Shown piece after piece: positions 31,510 through 43,248 of a DNA stretch of 64,000 bases; positions within the stretch are counted from its first letter, which is position 1; each line of letters begins with the position of its first letter. Under the pieces are notes generated by a model. The model was not told the origin of the DNA, ran no database searches, and worked only from the letters and a program-made list of their open reading frames with translations. Origin of the DNA: Sarocladium kiliense. Taxonomy: Eukaryota; Ascomycota; Sordariomycetes; Hypocreales; Sarocladiaceae. Both the position numbers and the translations under genes were made by a program. The stretch lies in assembly GCA_030734395.1 (NCBI GenBank), contig JAUZTG010000029.1, forward strand, positions 1,922,001-1,986,000, in the 5' to 3' direction.

Positions 31510-32919
31510 ATGGTGCGCCTCCTTCCCGCCTTGTCCCTCACGGGATCTGTCTCAGCCTCGTCTCTCGCGTCCACCTACTCCTTCAACCCTCTACACCATC
31601 TCGGCGGTATCGCCCCCTACTTCGAGCCGCACGATCCTCCTGCTTCACCAGAGGCACCACAAGGATGTGTTGCTGATCGGGCAGCATATCTTGTCCGCCA
31701 TGCCGCCATTTACGCCAACGATTTCGACTTTGAGGAGTACATGGAGCCCTTTTTCGAGAAGCTCGAGAACAAATCATCCAGCATCGATTGGGAGAAGGTC
31801 CCATACCTGAACTTCCTGGCTGACTGGTCACCCCCGGTCTCTGATGACGAGCTTTCTCTCCTGACTAGGCTCGGAAGGCTCGAGGCAACTAAGTTGGGCG
31901 TGGACCTTGACTTCCGGTATCCCAGCATCAAGCCTCCCAAGAAGGTCTGGACATCTTCAGCGGAGAGGACAGTCAAGTCAGCTCAGTCCTTCGTTCGTGG
32001 CCTGCAGCCTGACGATGGCAACATTGATGTCATCAGCATCTATGAGTCTGAGGAATCTGGCGCCGACAGTCTCACTCCGTACAAGTCATGCCCTGCCTAC
32101 TCTGGCTCTACCGGCAGCGAAGAGTCAGGTGTGTACCAGGAAATCTACGCGAAGCCCATTGTTGCCCGGCTCAATGACCTTGTGCCTGACTTCAACTTCA
32201 CTGTCAGCGACGTCTTTGGAATGCAGCAGCTGTGTGGCTACGAGACCGTCATTCGCGGCAAGTCGCCCTTCTGTAGCACTGAGCTCTTCACTCCCGACGA
32301 TTGGCTGGGCTGGGAATACGCTGAAGATGTCCGTTACCATTACAACGCCGGTTACGGTCTCCCTGCTGCAGGCCATGTTGGTCTCCCGTGGTTGAATGCT
32401 ACTGCCAACCTCCTGATGGACAACGACAACGACGTTGATGACCTACTGGTCAGCTTCACCCACCGTGAACTTCCTCCAATGGTTCTGGTGGCAATGGGTG
32501 TATTCAACAATTCGCAGTTCAGCGGCGCAAACAACATCAACGACACCCTCCCTCTCGACCGCATTAACTATCGTCGCGAATGGAAAGCTTCGCACATTGT
32601 TCCCTTTCTCACCAATGTGGCTATCGAGCGCTTCAACTGCACCAACAGCTACGGTTACGACGACGGCGAATATTACCGCGTGCTTGTCAACAGCGCACCC
32701 CAGGCGCTTCCGAACTGCACTGACGGGCCAGGCACCACCTGCTCAAAGGATGCGTTCGAGAAGTATATCCAGACCAGAGTTGAGATGTTCTCCGGTTTCT
32801 CCGAAGAATGTGGTGTAGAGTACGACAACAGCACAGATACACTGTCGATTTACACAAACTCATCCATCGGGACCAAGGCTAAGGAGGAGAAGCGTTACTT
32901 TGCAGACTTTGGAGTTTAG
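31510..32919 (+). CDS. Secreted histidine-phosphatase-fold protein, altered active site
   Basis: Single-exon protein of 469 residues. I chose the ATG at 31510, which places a short signal-peptide-like stretch (LLPALSLTGSVSASSLAS) first. The fold is histidine acid phosphatase (branch 2, phytase-like). The spacing of YLVRHAAIYANDFDFE (residues 61-76), the VWTSSAERTVKSAQSFVRGL helix with its second conserved Arg (near 153), and VSFTHRELPPM (315-325) matches the family order. The usual RHGxRxP is RHAAIYA here: Arg63 and nucleophile His64 are kept, but the Gly and the second Arg are replaced. The usual HD proton-donor pair is His318-Arg-Glu320. Many N-glycosylation sites and paired Cys fit secretion. 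Activity on phytate or other phosphomonoesters cannot be assumed. Confidence 0.85.
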   Translation: MVRLLPALSLTGSVSASSLASTYSFNPLHHLGGIAPYFEPHDPPASPEAPQGCVADRAAYLVRHAAIYANDFDFEEYMEPFFEKLENKSSSIDWEKVPYLNFLADWSPPVSDDELSLLTRLGRLEATKLGVDLDFRYPSIKPPKKVWTSSAERTVKSAQSFVRGLQPDDGNIDVISIYESEESGADSLTPYKSCPAYSGSTGSEESGVYQEIYAKPIVARLNDLVPDFNFTVSDVFGMQQLCGYETVIRGKSPFCSTELFTPDDWLGWEYAEDVRYHYNAGYGLPAAGHVGLPWLNATANLLMDNDNDVDDLLVSFTHRELPPMVLVAMGVFNNSQFSGANNINDTLPLDRINYRREWKASHIVPFLTNVAIERFNCTNSYGYDDGEYYRVLVNSAPQALPNCTDGPGTTCSKDAFEKYIQTRVEMFSGFSEECGVEYDNSTDTLSIYTNSSIGTKAKEEKRYFADFGV

Positions 32920-33042
32920 GTGTGATGGTGGGACTTCAAAGTCTGGTGTTACGAGCAGCAGCGATAAGCTTCTTGAGTATATATATGCATTATAGAAGGT
33001 GATAAGCTTCTAACAGAATCATGACCATCTGTATCTTAGGAT

Positions 33043-34086
33043 TTATTCATAATGAGACTTGATATTCTCCAACTCTGCACCAGTCAAAGGAATGACAGTC
33101 CCGTGGCGAGGGGTAGTCGGGTACTTGAAGTTCCTGTTCAGCGTCCACTTTGGATCGGTGAGGCTGCTGGATTCGAGAGGAACATAACCACCACCGCCAT
33201 ACTCGTCCGTAAGAAGGATGAACCTCTCGCCGTTGACGTCCCCAGGGTTCGTCTTGAAGATGCACGGTCCCTCGACCGCAGAAGTCCCAGCATTGCCGCC
33301 GATGCAGGATGCAACTTTAGTCCAATCACCAAGTGTTGCTGTAAGGGAAGTACTGCTCTCTTGGACAATGTCTGCGCAACCGTCGAGGGTGGCCTTGGTG
33401 AAGCGATGGAAGACGCCGTTGTCTTGAATGACTGTTGAGTCGATTCTTCCCTCTGGTGGAGCATCCTGCCAGAGTACTGGCTCGCTGAATGTGACGAAGT
33501 CATCTGTGGTGGCATAGACCATACGCGGGTACTGGATAGGATCTCGATCCGGATCATTGACATCGTCATATATCCCCGAAGCCCAGTACACCACGTACGT
33601 CCCGATGGTGTCATCATAGTAGGCTTCAGGCGCCCAAGTCATGCCATAATTCTCAGGAGAGATCAGCACATGTCGTTGAGCCGAGAAGGTGATGAGATCC
33701 GAGGATTCCCAGATCTCAATGTGTCGACTTCCATGACGTTGCGCCGTTCCCCAATCAGTTCCGCAGCCAATACAAAGATCAGTCGCAAGGATGAAGAACT
33801 TGTCGTCTTCCTTTGATCGCATGACGAAGGGGTCTCGCAGGCCGCGATCACCCTCGTTGGAACGGAGGATGGGCTGGCCGCCATTCAACTCGGTGAAGGA
33901 GAGGGCATCGTTACCGTCGCTGGCGGCAATGTAAATTTGTTCATCACTGCTGGTGAAGTAGATGAAAGCATAGCCCTCGTAGTCGGCCGCGCGAGCGACA
34001 TGTGAGCCTGGATGAGGTCGGAAGTCACTGGGAGCCGCAAGAGCAGCAGTGCCTAACGAGACGAGAGCAACGATATTGCGAAGCAT
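33043..34086 (-). CDS. Secreted GH43-like glycoside hydrolase
   Basis: Single-exon protein of 347 residues with a clear signal peptide (MLRNIVALVSLGTAALAAP) followed by a short linker ending in RA. The rest is a five-bladed beta-propeller of the GH43 type. The blades show FIYFTSSDEQIYIAASDG, the GLRDPFVMRSKEDDKFFILATD strand pair (the RDPF motif carries an acidic residue at the propeller centre), WAPEAYYDDTIGTYVVYWAS (WAPE with the probable acid/pK-modulating pair) and GRIDSTVIQDNGVFHRFTKA. Enzymes of this clan release arabinose or xylose from plant hemicellulose. The exact subfamily and substrate are not evident. It lies tail to tail with the histidine phosphatase, 123 bases apart. Confidence 0.88.
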   Translation of the reverse strand: MLRNIVALVSLGTAALAAPSDFRPHPGSHVARAADYEGYAFIYFTSSDEQIYIAASDGNDALSFTELNGGQPILRSNEGDRGLRDPFVMRSKEDDKFFILATDLCIGCGTDWGTAQRHGSRHIEIWESSDLITFSAQRHVLISPENYGMTWAPEAYYDDTIGTYVVYWASGIYDDVNDPDRDPIQYPRMVYATTDDFVTFSEPVLWQDAPPEGRIDSTVIQDNGVFHRFTKATLDGCADIVQESSTSLTATLGDWTKVASCIGGNAGTSAVEGPCIFKTNPGDVNGERFILLTDEYGGGGYVPLESSSLTDPKWTLNRNFKYPTTPRHGTVIPLTGAELENIKSHYE

Positions 34087-35009
34087 TGTTACGAGACAAG
34101 CTTTTGAGTTATTGGTTGTTGTTTGTCCAATGCCCTTTGCGCGTGGACCTGCGGGCTGGGCGGGATTCGTCCACGATTTTATAGCTACACGGGGCTGTTC
34201 TTGGCTCGTGTAAGTGCGACGAAGCTATCCGCACGACCATATCTCAATTTCACATTCACCATTGGAGCGCATCTTCAAGTGACTCCATAGGTGGACCAGA
34301 AGAAGTCACGCTTGCACTGGTTTCTCGTCGACGTAGCATCGAAGTCGGCACTTGGTGCACTAACACTATAGAGTTTGGGCAGATCGTCGTATTCTCCCCA
34401 CGTTTTGGAGTCCGGATGTGAACATGCACCCCGCATTACGCCCTTGAGTTTTGGGACATACGAGAAGTCAGACTGTGGCCCAATAAGGCAGGTCTTTCTG
34501 AAGATCTAGTTCTTTGGATGTAGATTCGGCGTTCTGCTATAAGCCGCCCAATCATGCGATGGTGAACACTAGGCAAGCATAACTTTAGCTTGTCTACTAG
34601 GGAAGGCAAGGGATCGTCATGAATGCTGTATCCGGGCGTATCAGAGGTCGCACTGGGCCATCCGATTGCTTGTTTGGGTTATATCAGCATTCCTGAGCAT
34701 CCTGAAGTTTGCTGGCTTTTGGTGGTCGCTGAATCCCACTGCTGTTTGGCTTGGAACATAGACAAAGGGTTGTCTGGAGGCGTCTGAATTCATGTCTCAA
34801 GCCGCCTTGGTATTAACTGTCGAAACAGGGCTTCACTACCTTGAACAGCGACAATACAGAAGAAACGAGGACGATGTCATTCACGTTAATTCTTTGTCTC
34901 TCTACAGTCAACATTCCATGCAAGAATACGCCACGCCGACACGTAACTCAGAAGCGCTTATCCAAACTCCTCTCCATTCCAGCTTCTGGCTTTAGATACC
35001 GAACTGGCT
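34087..35009. other. Intergenic region, GH43-like / P450
   Basis: 923 bases holding the promoter of the GH43-like gene and the 3' region of the P450. No gene or repeat is seen. Confidence 0.4.
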
Positions 35010-36859
35010 TTAGAGGCCTAAGACACGCTTCGTCCTCGCCAGGTCTCGCGGGATCAGCCGAACAGTGGAGCAGCCGGGAGTGGCCACGAAGGATGCCTTG
35101 TTCTGCAGACCCTCGAGCGGATCAATGACAGTGGGATCGCCGACGCTCTCGGGAGTTGGCAAGACTTCGAAGTGAGCAATCAGGTGGAGGAAAGCAGTAT
35201 ATAGTGCCTTGTGGGCCAGATGGTTGGCGATGCACATGCGGCTGCCGATGCCAAAGGCGAATTGGTGCAGGTGAGTTGTCCCGGGTGTCAGCCAGCGCTC
35301 AGGGCTGAAGACCTCCGGTTTGGGGAAGACATGAGGGTCTAAAGAGGAGTGTCAGGAGGTGCTCATCCATTGGGTCGCAACGATGGCTGGAACTGGAGCA
35401 GCCGGGTAGTCTTCTGTGGATTACTCACCTTGAGAGCAAGCCCAGGCATTCAGGAATACCAGAGTCTTGGGTGGGATATGCGCGCCGTTCCAGTTCGCGC
35501 CGACCTCGTCTGATGTGGCTCGAGGCAGTCCAAGCTTCAACGCAGTGAAGCACCGACCAATCTCCTTCGTGAAAGCATCGATATAGTCCACCTTTTTATT
35601 GGAAAGATCAGCTGCCTCGAGGATGCTGCTGTCCGTCTCCATGATGGCCTCGAATGCCTTCTTCTGGATGTCTGGCCGGTGAGCCAGCAGAAGAAGCGTC
35701 CATGCAATTGTCGGTTGGCTCGTGTCTGCGCCTGCCATCATGCTGAGACTGACACTGACCAGCTCGCCTTCGGAAAGATTCTTGCTCTCAGGATCTCGAA
35801 GGACGTTCCCCTGGATGCAAGGTTTATCCGTGTTCATGGCGACTTCTGCACGCAGGTTCTCCAGCAGCACCTTGTGGTATCCCACTCTGCGCTTCCCTAT
35901 CTCAGCCATGTAGCCAGTGTCGCTGAACCCGAGCCAGGAAGCGACGTCTTTGATGGGACGGAGTAGATGGATGTAGTTCTCATAGTTCTCCGCTGTGTTC
36001 CTTAGGCGAGAGATCTCAGTCTCGACACGGACCATTTCAGCAAAGATGGTATCGCCACGGAGCTGCTTGATGTCTTCGACTCTGTAGTAGCTCTTGATTA
36101 GTCTTCAAATAGGTTATCCGAATGGGTAGAAGACTTACCGAGTTCCGTAGTTTAGGGTTAAGACGAGGTTCATGGCGTATTTCCGAACTGCATCGCGGAA
36201 ATCAACAGTACCATCCGTAGCCTTCTGCGAAGCACTCAGAAGGTCTGCTAGGAACCCTCTGGATTCAGAGTTGATTATCTGGCGCGTAAACGTCAGGTAC
36301 AATACCGAGAGAAGGTAGAAAACAAGTCATGCCATACCGGTTGATAAGAGTCGACTGCAACTTTGTTCATGGCCGTGGCCCCGACTCTCCGGCGCTGCTT
36401 GCAGCTCTCGCTCCAGGGACTCGTCCCGATACTTGTGACGGGAGACCCGCCCTGCACTTTCCCATGGAGAACATAGAACAGCGGTCGAGACTTCATGGCC
36501 TCTCGTTGGCCAAGGAACAGGTCACGAGCCGCAGAGGCACTATTCACGACCACGGCTGTTCGCTCGCCAAGCTGCACCTGGAAGACATCGCCATACTTCT
36601 GGGACCAGATCCGGTACTGCTCTGCGTGGACTGTTCCGCGCAGAGAGTGTAGGCTGCCGACCAGGGGCAGACCTCGAGGTCCAGGGATGTTGGGGATCCG
36701 AGCTTTGAATCGCCTGAACTCTGCTCCAATCGTCGAGAATAGAACAAAGACGACCGGGAAGACCACTAGGATGTAGAAGGCAATCTTTGAGAGAAGCTCT
36801 GAAGGCGAGGAGTTCCAAGCACCGAAAGACCCCATATAAATCGAGTGGGATGGTGCCAT
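35010..36859 (-). CDS. Cytochrome P450, CYP504 (phenylacetate hydroxylase)-like
   Basis: Exons 36338-36859, 36139-36278, 35429-36081 and 35010-35338 (introns 59, 57, 90 nt) encode 547 residues. An N-terminal membrane anchor (FYILVVFPVVFVLFSTIG) and Pro-rich hinge (PNIPGPRGLPLVG) place it in the endoplasmic reticulum. The I-helix oxygen-binding motif is MAGADTSQPTIAW, and the K-helix ExxR is EIGR. The PERW motif (FSPERWL) and the heme loop FAFGIGSRMCIANHLA, with its Cys ligand, are present. The SIGTSPWSESCKQRRRVGATAMNKVAVDSY stretch is highly typical of CYP504, which ortho-hydroxylates phenylacetate or 3,4-substituted relatives on the homogentisate route. The C-helix sequence supports this better than it supports a secondary-metabolite P450. 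The substrate remains inferred. A permease gene starts 1.5 kb away on the other strand. Confidence 0.88.
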
Positions 36860-38388
36860 GATGCCTGGTGGTGTGCCCTCTATTGCGCAGTCTATTTCAG
36901 TCAGGGTGCCTCAGCAGGGTGAGAAGGGAGTATGAATTCTTTCCGAACAGATGAGCAATAAAGGCTCTGCCGTGGGAGTTTGAATTGTAAGCCATGTTTC
37001 TGAGAAGACTATCTGCAGCCAGATGCTGGGGAGTAGATAAGGTAGCTAGGTATGGCGTATAGGTAACAAGTATGCTTGGTCTACTTGCCCCCTGCCTTGT
37101 ATGAATCAGGAAGTGGTCTGTTCCCTTTACCGCCGCCCTGGCACCCGAATCGGGGCCGTATCCTATCCAATGCTGGGGAGACATTATAACCGATTAAATC
37201 CGCAGTGCCATGTGCTTGGAACCTTGACCGTTAAGGCTAATGAATGGATCAGGACCCATCTACCGCTTGGCTTGATATAAGACACTAGGCTGTGTTCAAA
37301 ACCACTATGGATCGTCTGTTGCATTGCTATCGTTGAAGACCTCTGATAGGATGGCAAGTGACGATGGCATCATCTGAAGATAGAGGCACGCAATCCCAAC
37401 TATTCCCGCTCCTACAGTATTTGTAAGAATTGAGGCATTTGCAGACGCTGTAATAGCGGTGCGTCTACGTCAAATGGGTACCCAGAATCTTGATGGAGAC
37501 AAGTCGGGAGCAAGCGCTTGATATGGCCCACGACGTCTATGGAAGTCTTCATTGTCTCCCTGGCCAGTCCTGTTATTTGGAATACCGCACATGACACCAG
37601 GTTGAATTGTGGACCACTTTACCAGATGCGTTCGTCGCGATGTCGCTTAAAGGGCCGAGCAGGATCACGGGATAGTCTAAGAGAACCGCGTCCAACAGAG
37701 CAAGCAAACACGCAAGTGGTCCCGCCGATTAAATGAGGATACATGCCGCTATCATGCTCTCACAAGAGCTTCGAAAGCAACTCATTGTGAAGAGTCATGA
37801 GTGTCACATACCAACTAACGAGACTGTGTTCCACGTTCTCGACACCCTTCGTTTAAGCTACGGCACGAGATTGACTAGTTGACACGAGATCTCGCACCCT
37901 GCATCAGACCTGGTAACTCAATCATAGACTCGCTTTAGACGCTGTGAGCCGTGCGAAGATCGGCGGCCTTGAATGGTGCAAGAAACGCAATCCGATCTAA
38001 CAGAGCCTAGTGGCAATGAAACAGGGTCCAAAGGTCAGCTCTGCATGCCCAGTCCTCTCGCTTTGCCGGGATGCCTTTCAAAGTCCTGGTTTCTAAGCCT
38101 AGGCGCGCAAAACTTTCCCTCCTGGTTCCTAGTTCAACCCCGATAGCGCTTGACAGACTACCGGGGCCATCAGCAGACGGCTCGATCCAAGGGCCATTCT
38201 CTTAACACTATCCCCAGCCACGATGCGAACCACTTCTTTGGGCCCATTTGCGAAGCTATAAGAAACAACGCCTCGGACTGCAGAATTGGCTGGCAACCCG
38301 TTTCCGAGCATCACGTCCGTCTGCCTCTGACCCACTGGCGCTCAAGCATACACATTTTCAACGGTAAGCTTCGGTGGCAACAGCAAAG
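36860..38388. other. Divergent intergenic region, P450 / permease
   Basis: 1.5 kb between two divergent start codons, probably the shared regulatory region. Frames on both strands are short and unsupported. No repeat stands out. Confidence 0.4.
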
Positions 38389-40110
38389 ATGTCAAACGAG
38401 GCGCTGGAGAAACATCCAGAGACGGCGAACGCTGTGAATGATGCCGACACGAACTCCTCTCTGGCGCCTATCAATGAGGCTGCGGCGCGTCGACTCGTTC
38501 GCAAGACCGATTTGATCCTGATGCCTCCGCTGGGTATGTACAGATGACACGACCACTAAAGACTCTTTCCTAAGACGATGCTTCTGTGCTAACTGAGGCT
38601 GGAATGCAGTTTTGTCTTACTATACGCACACGCTCGACCGAGCCAACTTGGGAAATGCAAAGACAGCTGGGCTCGAGGCTGACTTGGGCATGGTTGGTAA
38701 CCAGTACAGTCTGGTCCTCGTCGCCTTCTACGTGACGTACACGGTCATGACGGTCCCTTGGACCGTTGCAGCCAAGCGATTCAGTCCAGCAGTTGTCATG
38801 CCCATCTTGATTATTGGATGGGGTATCTGCACCATCTGCAGTGTACCGATCAAGTGAGAGACTGATGCCTCTTCATCTTGCGGCGTCAGAGACCGAGTCG
38901 GCCAGGGGCTAATCACATTTGTGGATTATAGGAACTTCAGAGAGCTGCTTGCCTGCAGAACTATCATGGGCGTTTTCGAGGCTGCTTTCCTTCCCTGCGC
39001 CGTCTATTACTGTTCTTTGTTCTATACCCGTCGCGAGCTCGGCTTTCGAACTGCCATCTTCTACCAGATGGGTGTCATTGCTGTAAGAAACATCACTTAT
39101 CTCCTACATTTGTCCATAGACATGTAGACTGACTTTGCTATTCTAGTCAGCAACTAGCGGTTTGATCTCTTGGAGTGTATTCCAATGGGATAGGAAGCTA
39201 GACGTAAGTGGAAACCCTGCGCCTCTGATCTGAAGTTAACTTGACTGAACCCAAATCCTCTTTCCAACAGGGCTGGCGATACCTCTTCCTCATCGAAGGT
39301 GCTCTGACAATTGGTATTGGCATCATTCTCGGTCTCGTCCTCCCAAAGAGCCCAGCTACCTGTCGCTGGTTCTCGGAGGAAGAGAAGGCTCTCGCCGAGG
39401 CACGACTCAAACAGGACTCGCAAAACACAGAGACCAGCGTTTCGATGAGGGATGTGTTGGCGCAGTTTCGTCACTGGCCTTCATGGGTGTTCGCTGCCAT
39501 GGCTCTCCTTCATGGCGTTGGCTTCACCAGCAGCTCCAACTTCCTGCCTGTGATCATCAAGCGCCTCACAGTCGACACCGTTCGGGCCAATCTTTTCACC
39601 ATTGGGCCCAACCTTTCGGCTTCAGTCGCTCTGCTCTCTGCCAGCTACCTCTCTGATCGCCTTGCGCAGCGCGCTCTTTTCGCCTGCGGAGCCTTAGCCG
39701 TCTCTCTGATCGGATTCGTGCTGCTCGGCTCTCTCGATCTCGTCAACATGATTGAGGTTGGCTACTTCCTCACCTTCTTGCTAACCTTTGGTGTCTTTAC
39801 GCCGGGCCTGCTCACGCCCGTCTGGCTCTCTGCCAATATCCCGACGACTACTGGGCGTGCTGTGTCGCTGGGTATGAGTTACATGGGCCAGAACGTTGCG
39901 GGTATTGTGTCCTCGCTCATCTTCCGCAACCAGGATGCACCTGTCTTCCGTCCTGCGCTCATCACGGCAGCGGTCTGCCAAGGCGGGTACATCATCTCGG
40001 CCTTGTTCATGCGACAGTACTATGTCCGTCTCAACAAAAAGATTGACCGAGGAAAGCTTCCCCATGCCAAGGGAATGGAGAGGAACCCTGACTACAGATA
40101 TGCCGTCTAA
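38389..40110 (+). CDS. MFS permease of the Dal5/anion:cation symporter family
   Basis: Exons 38389-38533, 38610-38853, 38932-39082, 39147-39203 and 39271-40110 (introns 76, 78, 64, 67 nt) encode 478 residues. The protein has a hydrophilic N-terminus of about 45 residues, then about twelve membrane helices. Family marks are LSYYTHTLDRANLGNAKTAGLEADLGM after helix I, GVFEAAFLPCAVYYCSLFYTRREL (helix IV region), GWRYLFLIEGALTIGIGI (helix VI) and YLSDRLAQRALFACG (A-like motif after helix VIII). Characterised members carry allantoate, nicotinate, pantothenate, biotin or related carboxylates with protons at the plasma membrane. The substrate here is unknown. Divergence from a CYP504-like P450 hints at uptake of an aromatic carboxylate, which is only inference. 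Confidence 0.9.
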
Positions 40111-43100
40111 GCAGACAAAGGATAGGTGGAATCGGAGGGGGCTTGAACCTCACCCAACGGTCCCTTCGGCCATCGCTGGCTTCTTGTAATGACTCTAGCT
40201 GCTCATCAGTATGACATTTATCATTTGTACAGGGGTGAGGTGCGGCGTTTCGGGATTTGGCTCACATTACTTTACTCTGTGATCGCCGCCACGTATAAGC
40301 AGGACATGGACTTCACCAGCAATTAGATGAGTCCAACATCATCGTAAGATAACACCTTACTTGGTAATCTTTCATATCTGTGCTGTTGCCCAGTGACACT
40401 CGTTGCAATATTTATTGTTCCTTATAGTAGGGAATGTAGATGAGCTCCGCTGCTGCCTTCAAGAACTATATAGCGTGTGTCTAGTCGTTCAACTAAAGAT
40501 ATCGCTATATCTTGTCACGAGCCCGCAATGCAGCGGAGACTGTGCCAGGTTCGACATGAAAGCCACAAGCTTATAAGTTCGCCCTGATCAGATCGAAGCC
40601 GAGATGGCCGTCACTGTCTTGAGCTACTACATGGCAAGCATCATCAAGGGTATGATCCAATCCGCCGTTGGGCACGGCCGTATCTGTTTGACGAACGTTA
40701 AGCGGCGCTCAAGTCCAAAGTCTGCTTCATCCTTGGTGGGTTGGATATCTTGTCATGGATGGTCGTTCAAATGTGCGTGCCTTCACGTTAGCATAGGACT
40801 CTGAATGAGACTGAGCTCCTCCTAGGAGTAGGAGTTCGTTCGGGCAACTTCCCAAAGCTCAATCTCGCGGAACTCTCAGCCTTGACAGTGGAGCTTAGGG
40901 ATGAGATAGACATGTGTGAGGCAAACAGGAGTGTTATCGTCGAATGGAAACCCTATGGTTCCAACAGGTTCCAACAAGGCAAACACAGAGGTGCGTTTCA
41001 GACCCTCAACAACCAATGGCTCTATGGTTGACAACCCATTCGAGAACAAAGTCTCCCAGGAGCACATCATCCTCCCCACGCACAGACACACGTGGAAAGC
41101 TAGGATGGGTGGATCTCAAGCCACCAAAGAGACCTCGCGCCAGAAGGGGACCGGGGCAACGCCACCTGGTCAAGCCCCTGTCAAGGAAGAATCTTCGCAG
41201 ACGCAGGGGTTGCACAGCATGCAGGAAGGAAATGCTTGACGGTGACTCTCCGCGCCAGACACGATTGGCAGCGGGCAAAAGGCATCCATCAGTTTTCGTG
41301 CTGCGATTAACCAGCCGAAGCGGGGTTCGTGGATGATAAGTCGATGTCGAGTCGTCATCCTACTATGCTTTTAAGCGTTTGCGACCACCGAAAGAGGCAC
41401 AAGGTGTATGTCTCCGAGCGGCTATTGGCAAGACTGCAGGTCAGAGTGAGGGGAAAGACGGCGCGGCGATGCGAGAGATAGTGTTCCTGAGACGCATGTG
41501 TTAATCAACGGTGGTGGCGAACTTCTCATCTCATCAACCTGCGCAAACCCTGGCTTAGACACGATAGCGATGTTGTTGCTCGGACAGTGGCTTGATCCGC
41601 CTCTCGAATGGCCTGCTTGGCCCCTCCTCAGCTCTGGCCAGACTCTGACTCGATACGGAAGTGTTCATTGCAAACATGGGTCGTTTGTATGGTGATGGTG
41701 GCGAGCCCCTGCAGAAGCGCAACCGACGGCGCTGCAGGGCCTTTGGTTACCTACTCCCAGAGGAGGGTTGCATCGCCTGTTAAGGTTCTGCATGGAGTAC
41801 GCGCGGTCGGCTCTAACATGCTAACAGCGGACTAAGGCTCGCTTGGGTGGTGCTAGTTAGGGCGCTAGACCCGGGGAGCGACGCCCAGACCTGGCGGATT
41901 CTTCAGTAAATCTTGGGATCGTCAGGTACAGGTGTCTGGGCGCGGCGACACACACAGACACGCAGAGGAGGCTTCTGGGGTGCGCCTGGGGTTGGGTGAG
42001 ACTCGCTTGCCCATCATCATTATCGTCGTTCACCATCATCGCCGTTCACCATCATCGTCATCTTCTTCATTTTCAACGCATGAACATCCCTCATCCACAT
42101 TCAAACTTGCACAGCCCCTCATTCAGTACAGAGTCTCTTCCCCACCACCCACCACCCACAACCACCACCACTCGACCTTCTCGAAACCACGCATCTCCAT
42201 CGACGTGCATCACGGACTCTCTCCTACCTGTCGAAAGAGGAACGAGAAACCCACTCCCCCCTTCCAATAACGCGCCCCCGGTCCTGGTCGGTGCACCTGC
42301 GCTGGAGCCAAACCACGCGGTCGACCGGGGCAGGCCGCCTGGACTTGGAGGATGCGCACCCGCACCTCAGCACGGTGGCCCTGCCTCGAGCGTCTCGGAT
42401 TTCCACTAGACTGACTTGGCTGAGCATCGAGATACAGGGGGTTTGTGCTTCCGTTAGGTGCTGATTGTCGAGTGCGGGCACTGTAGCTCTGGAGATGGCG
42501 ATGGGTGTCTGAGGTTCGTGCGTAGTTGTTATGCCTCGTGTAGCTAGACTATGCCAATGCTCAGGCCTGGATGCAAATCTGCCGTGATTTCCTGCTCCCA
42601 GACTACGAGTAGACTAAGCCAGATGTTGCTAAACTTGCTTCCTTGCTCGTTTGCCTGATTAATTGCTTGACAGCCGCTAATAGTAGGCGTTCGTGCGCTC
42701 GCCTGTGCCTGTGCCTGGGCCAGTGCCTGCATGTTCCCTAAGCAAGCCCGGTACCCGCTCGCTATATTGCTCCCCGCCCCCTGTCAGCACCACCCACCAC
42801 CACACCCAGCCCAACCACGGCTGCATCCTCCACTGCAACGCAACGCAACCATCAACTTCCACTCTCTCCTCCTTCTACCCTCGTCGCTCTTTATCTCTTC
42901 TTCTCCTCTCCAACACCCCAACTCCTCCGCCATAGCAATTGACAAGATCGTTGCTGTTCCCTCTTTTTTCCCTCCAACTCAACGGCCACACAATCTCCCC
43001 TCAGCTTCAGCTCTTGTTCAATTCCAGGAACAGAGTTTCGACCAAGCCCCCTATCCTCCCACAAGAATACGAGATCCCGCATTCCAGCTTTCGCCAATTC

Positions 43101-43248
43101 CAACAAACTGCATTGACTGCAGCTTGCGCGGCTACACCAACCTCCTGACGACGACGTACAAGACCTCATTCTCAACTTCTTGCGACTCGAAACGCTTTCC
43201 CGGTCGTACAAACCTTCCCACCTATCAACACCACCCCCAACCGTCATC
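40111..43248. other. Gene-free stretch before the 142-residue protein
   Basis: 3.1 kb in which I support no gene. 40.1-42.0 kb has only short overlapping frames. From about 42.0 kb the + strand is rich in CCACC, CATC and CTC runs, and from 42.7 kb it is strongly pyrimidine-rich, as in a long 5' leader leading into the next gene. Confidence 0.45.
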
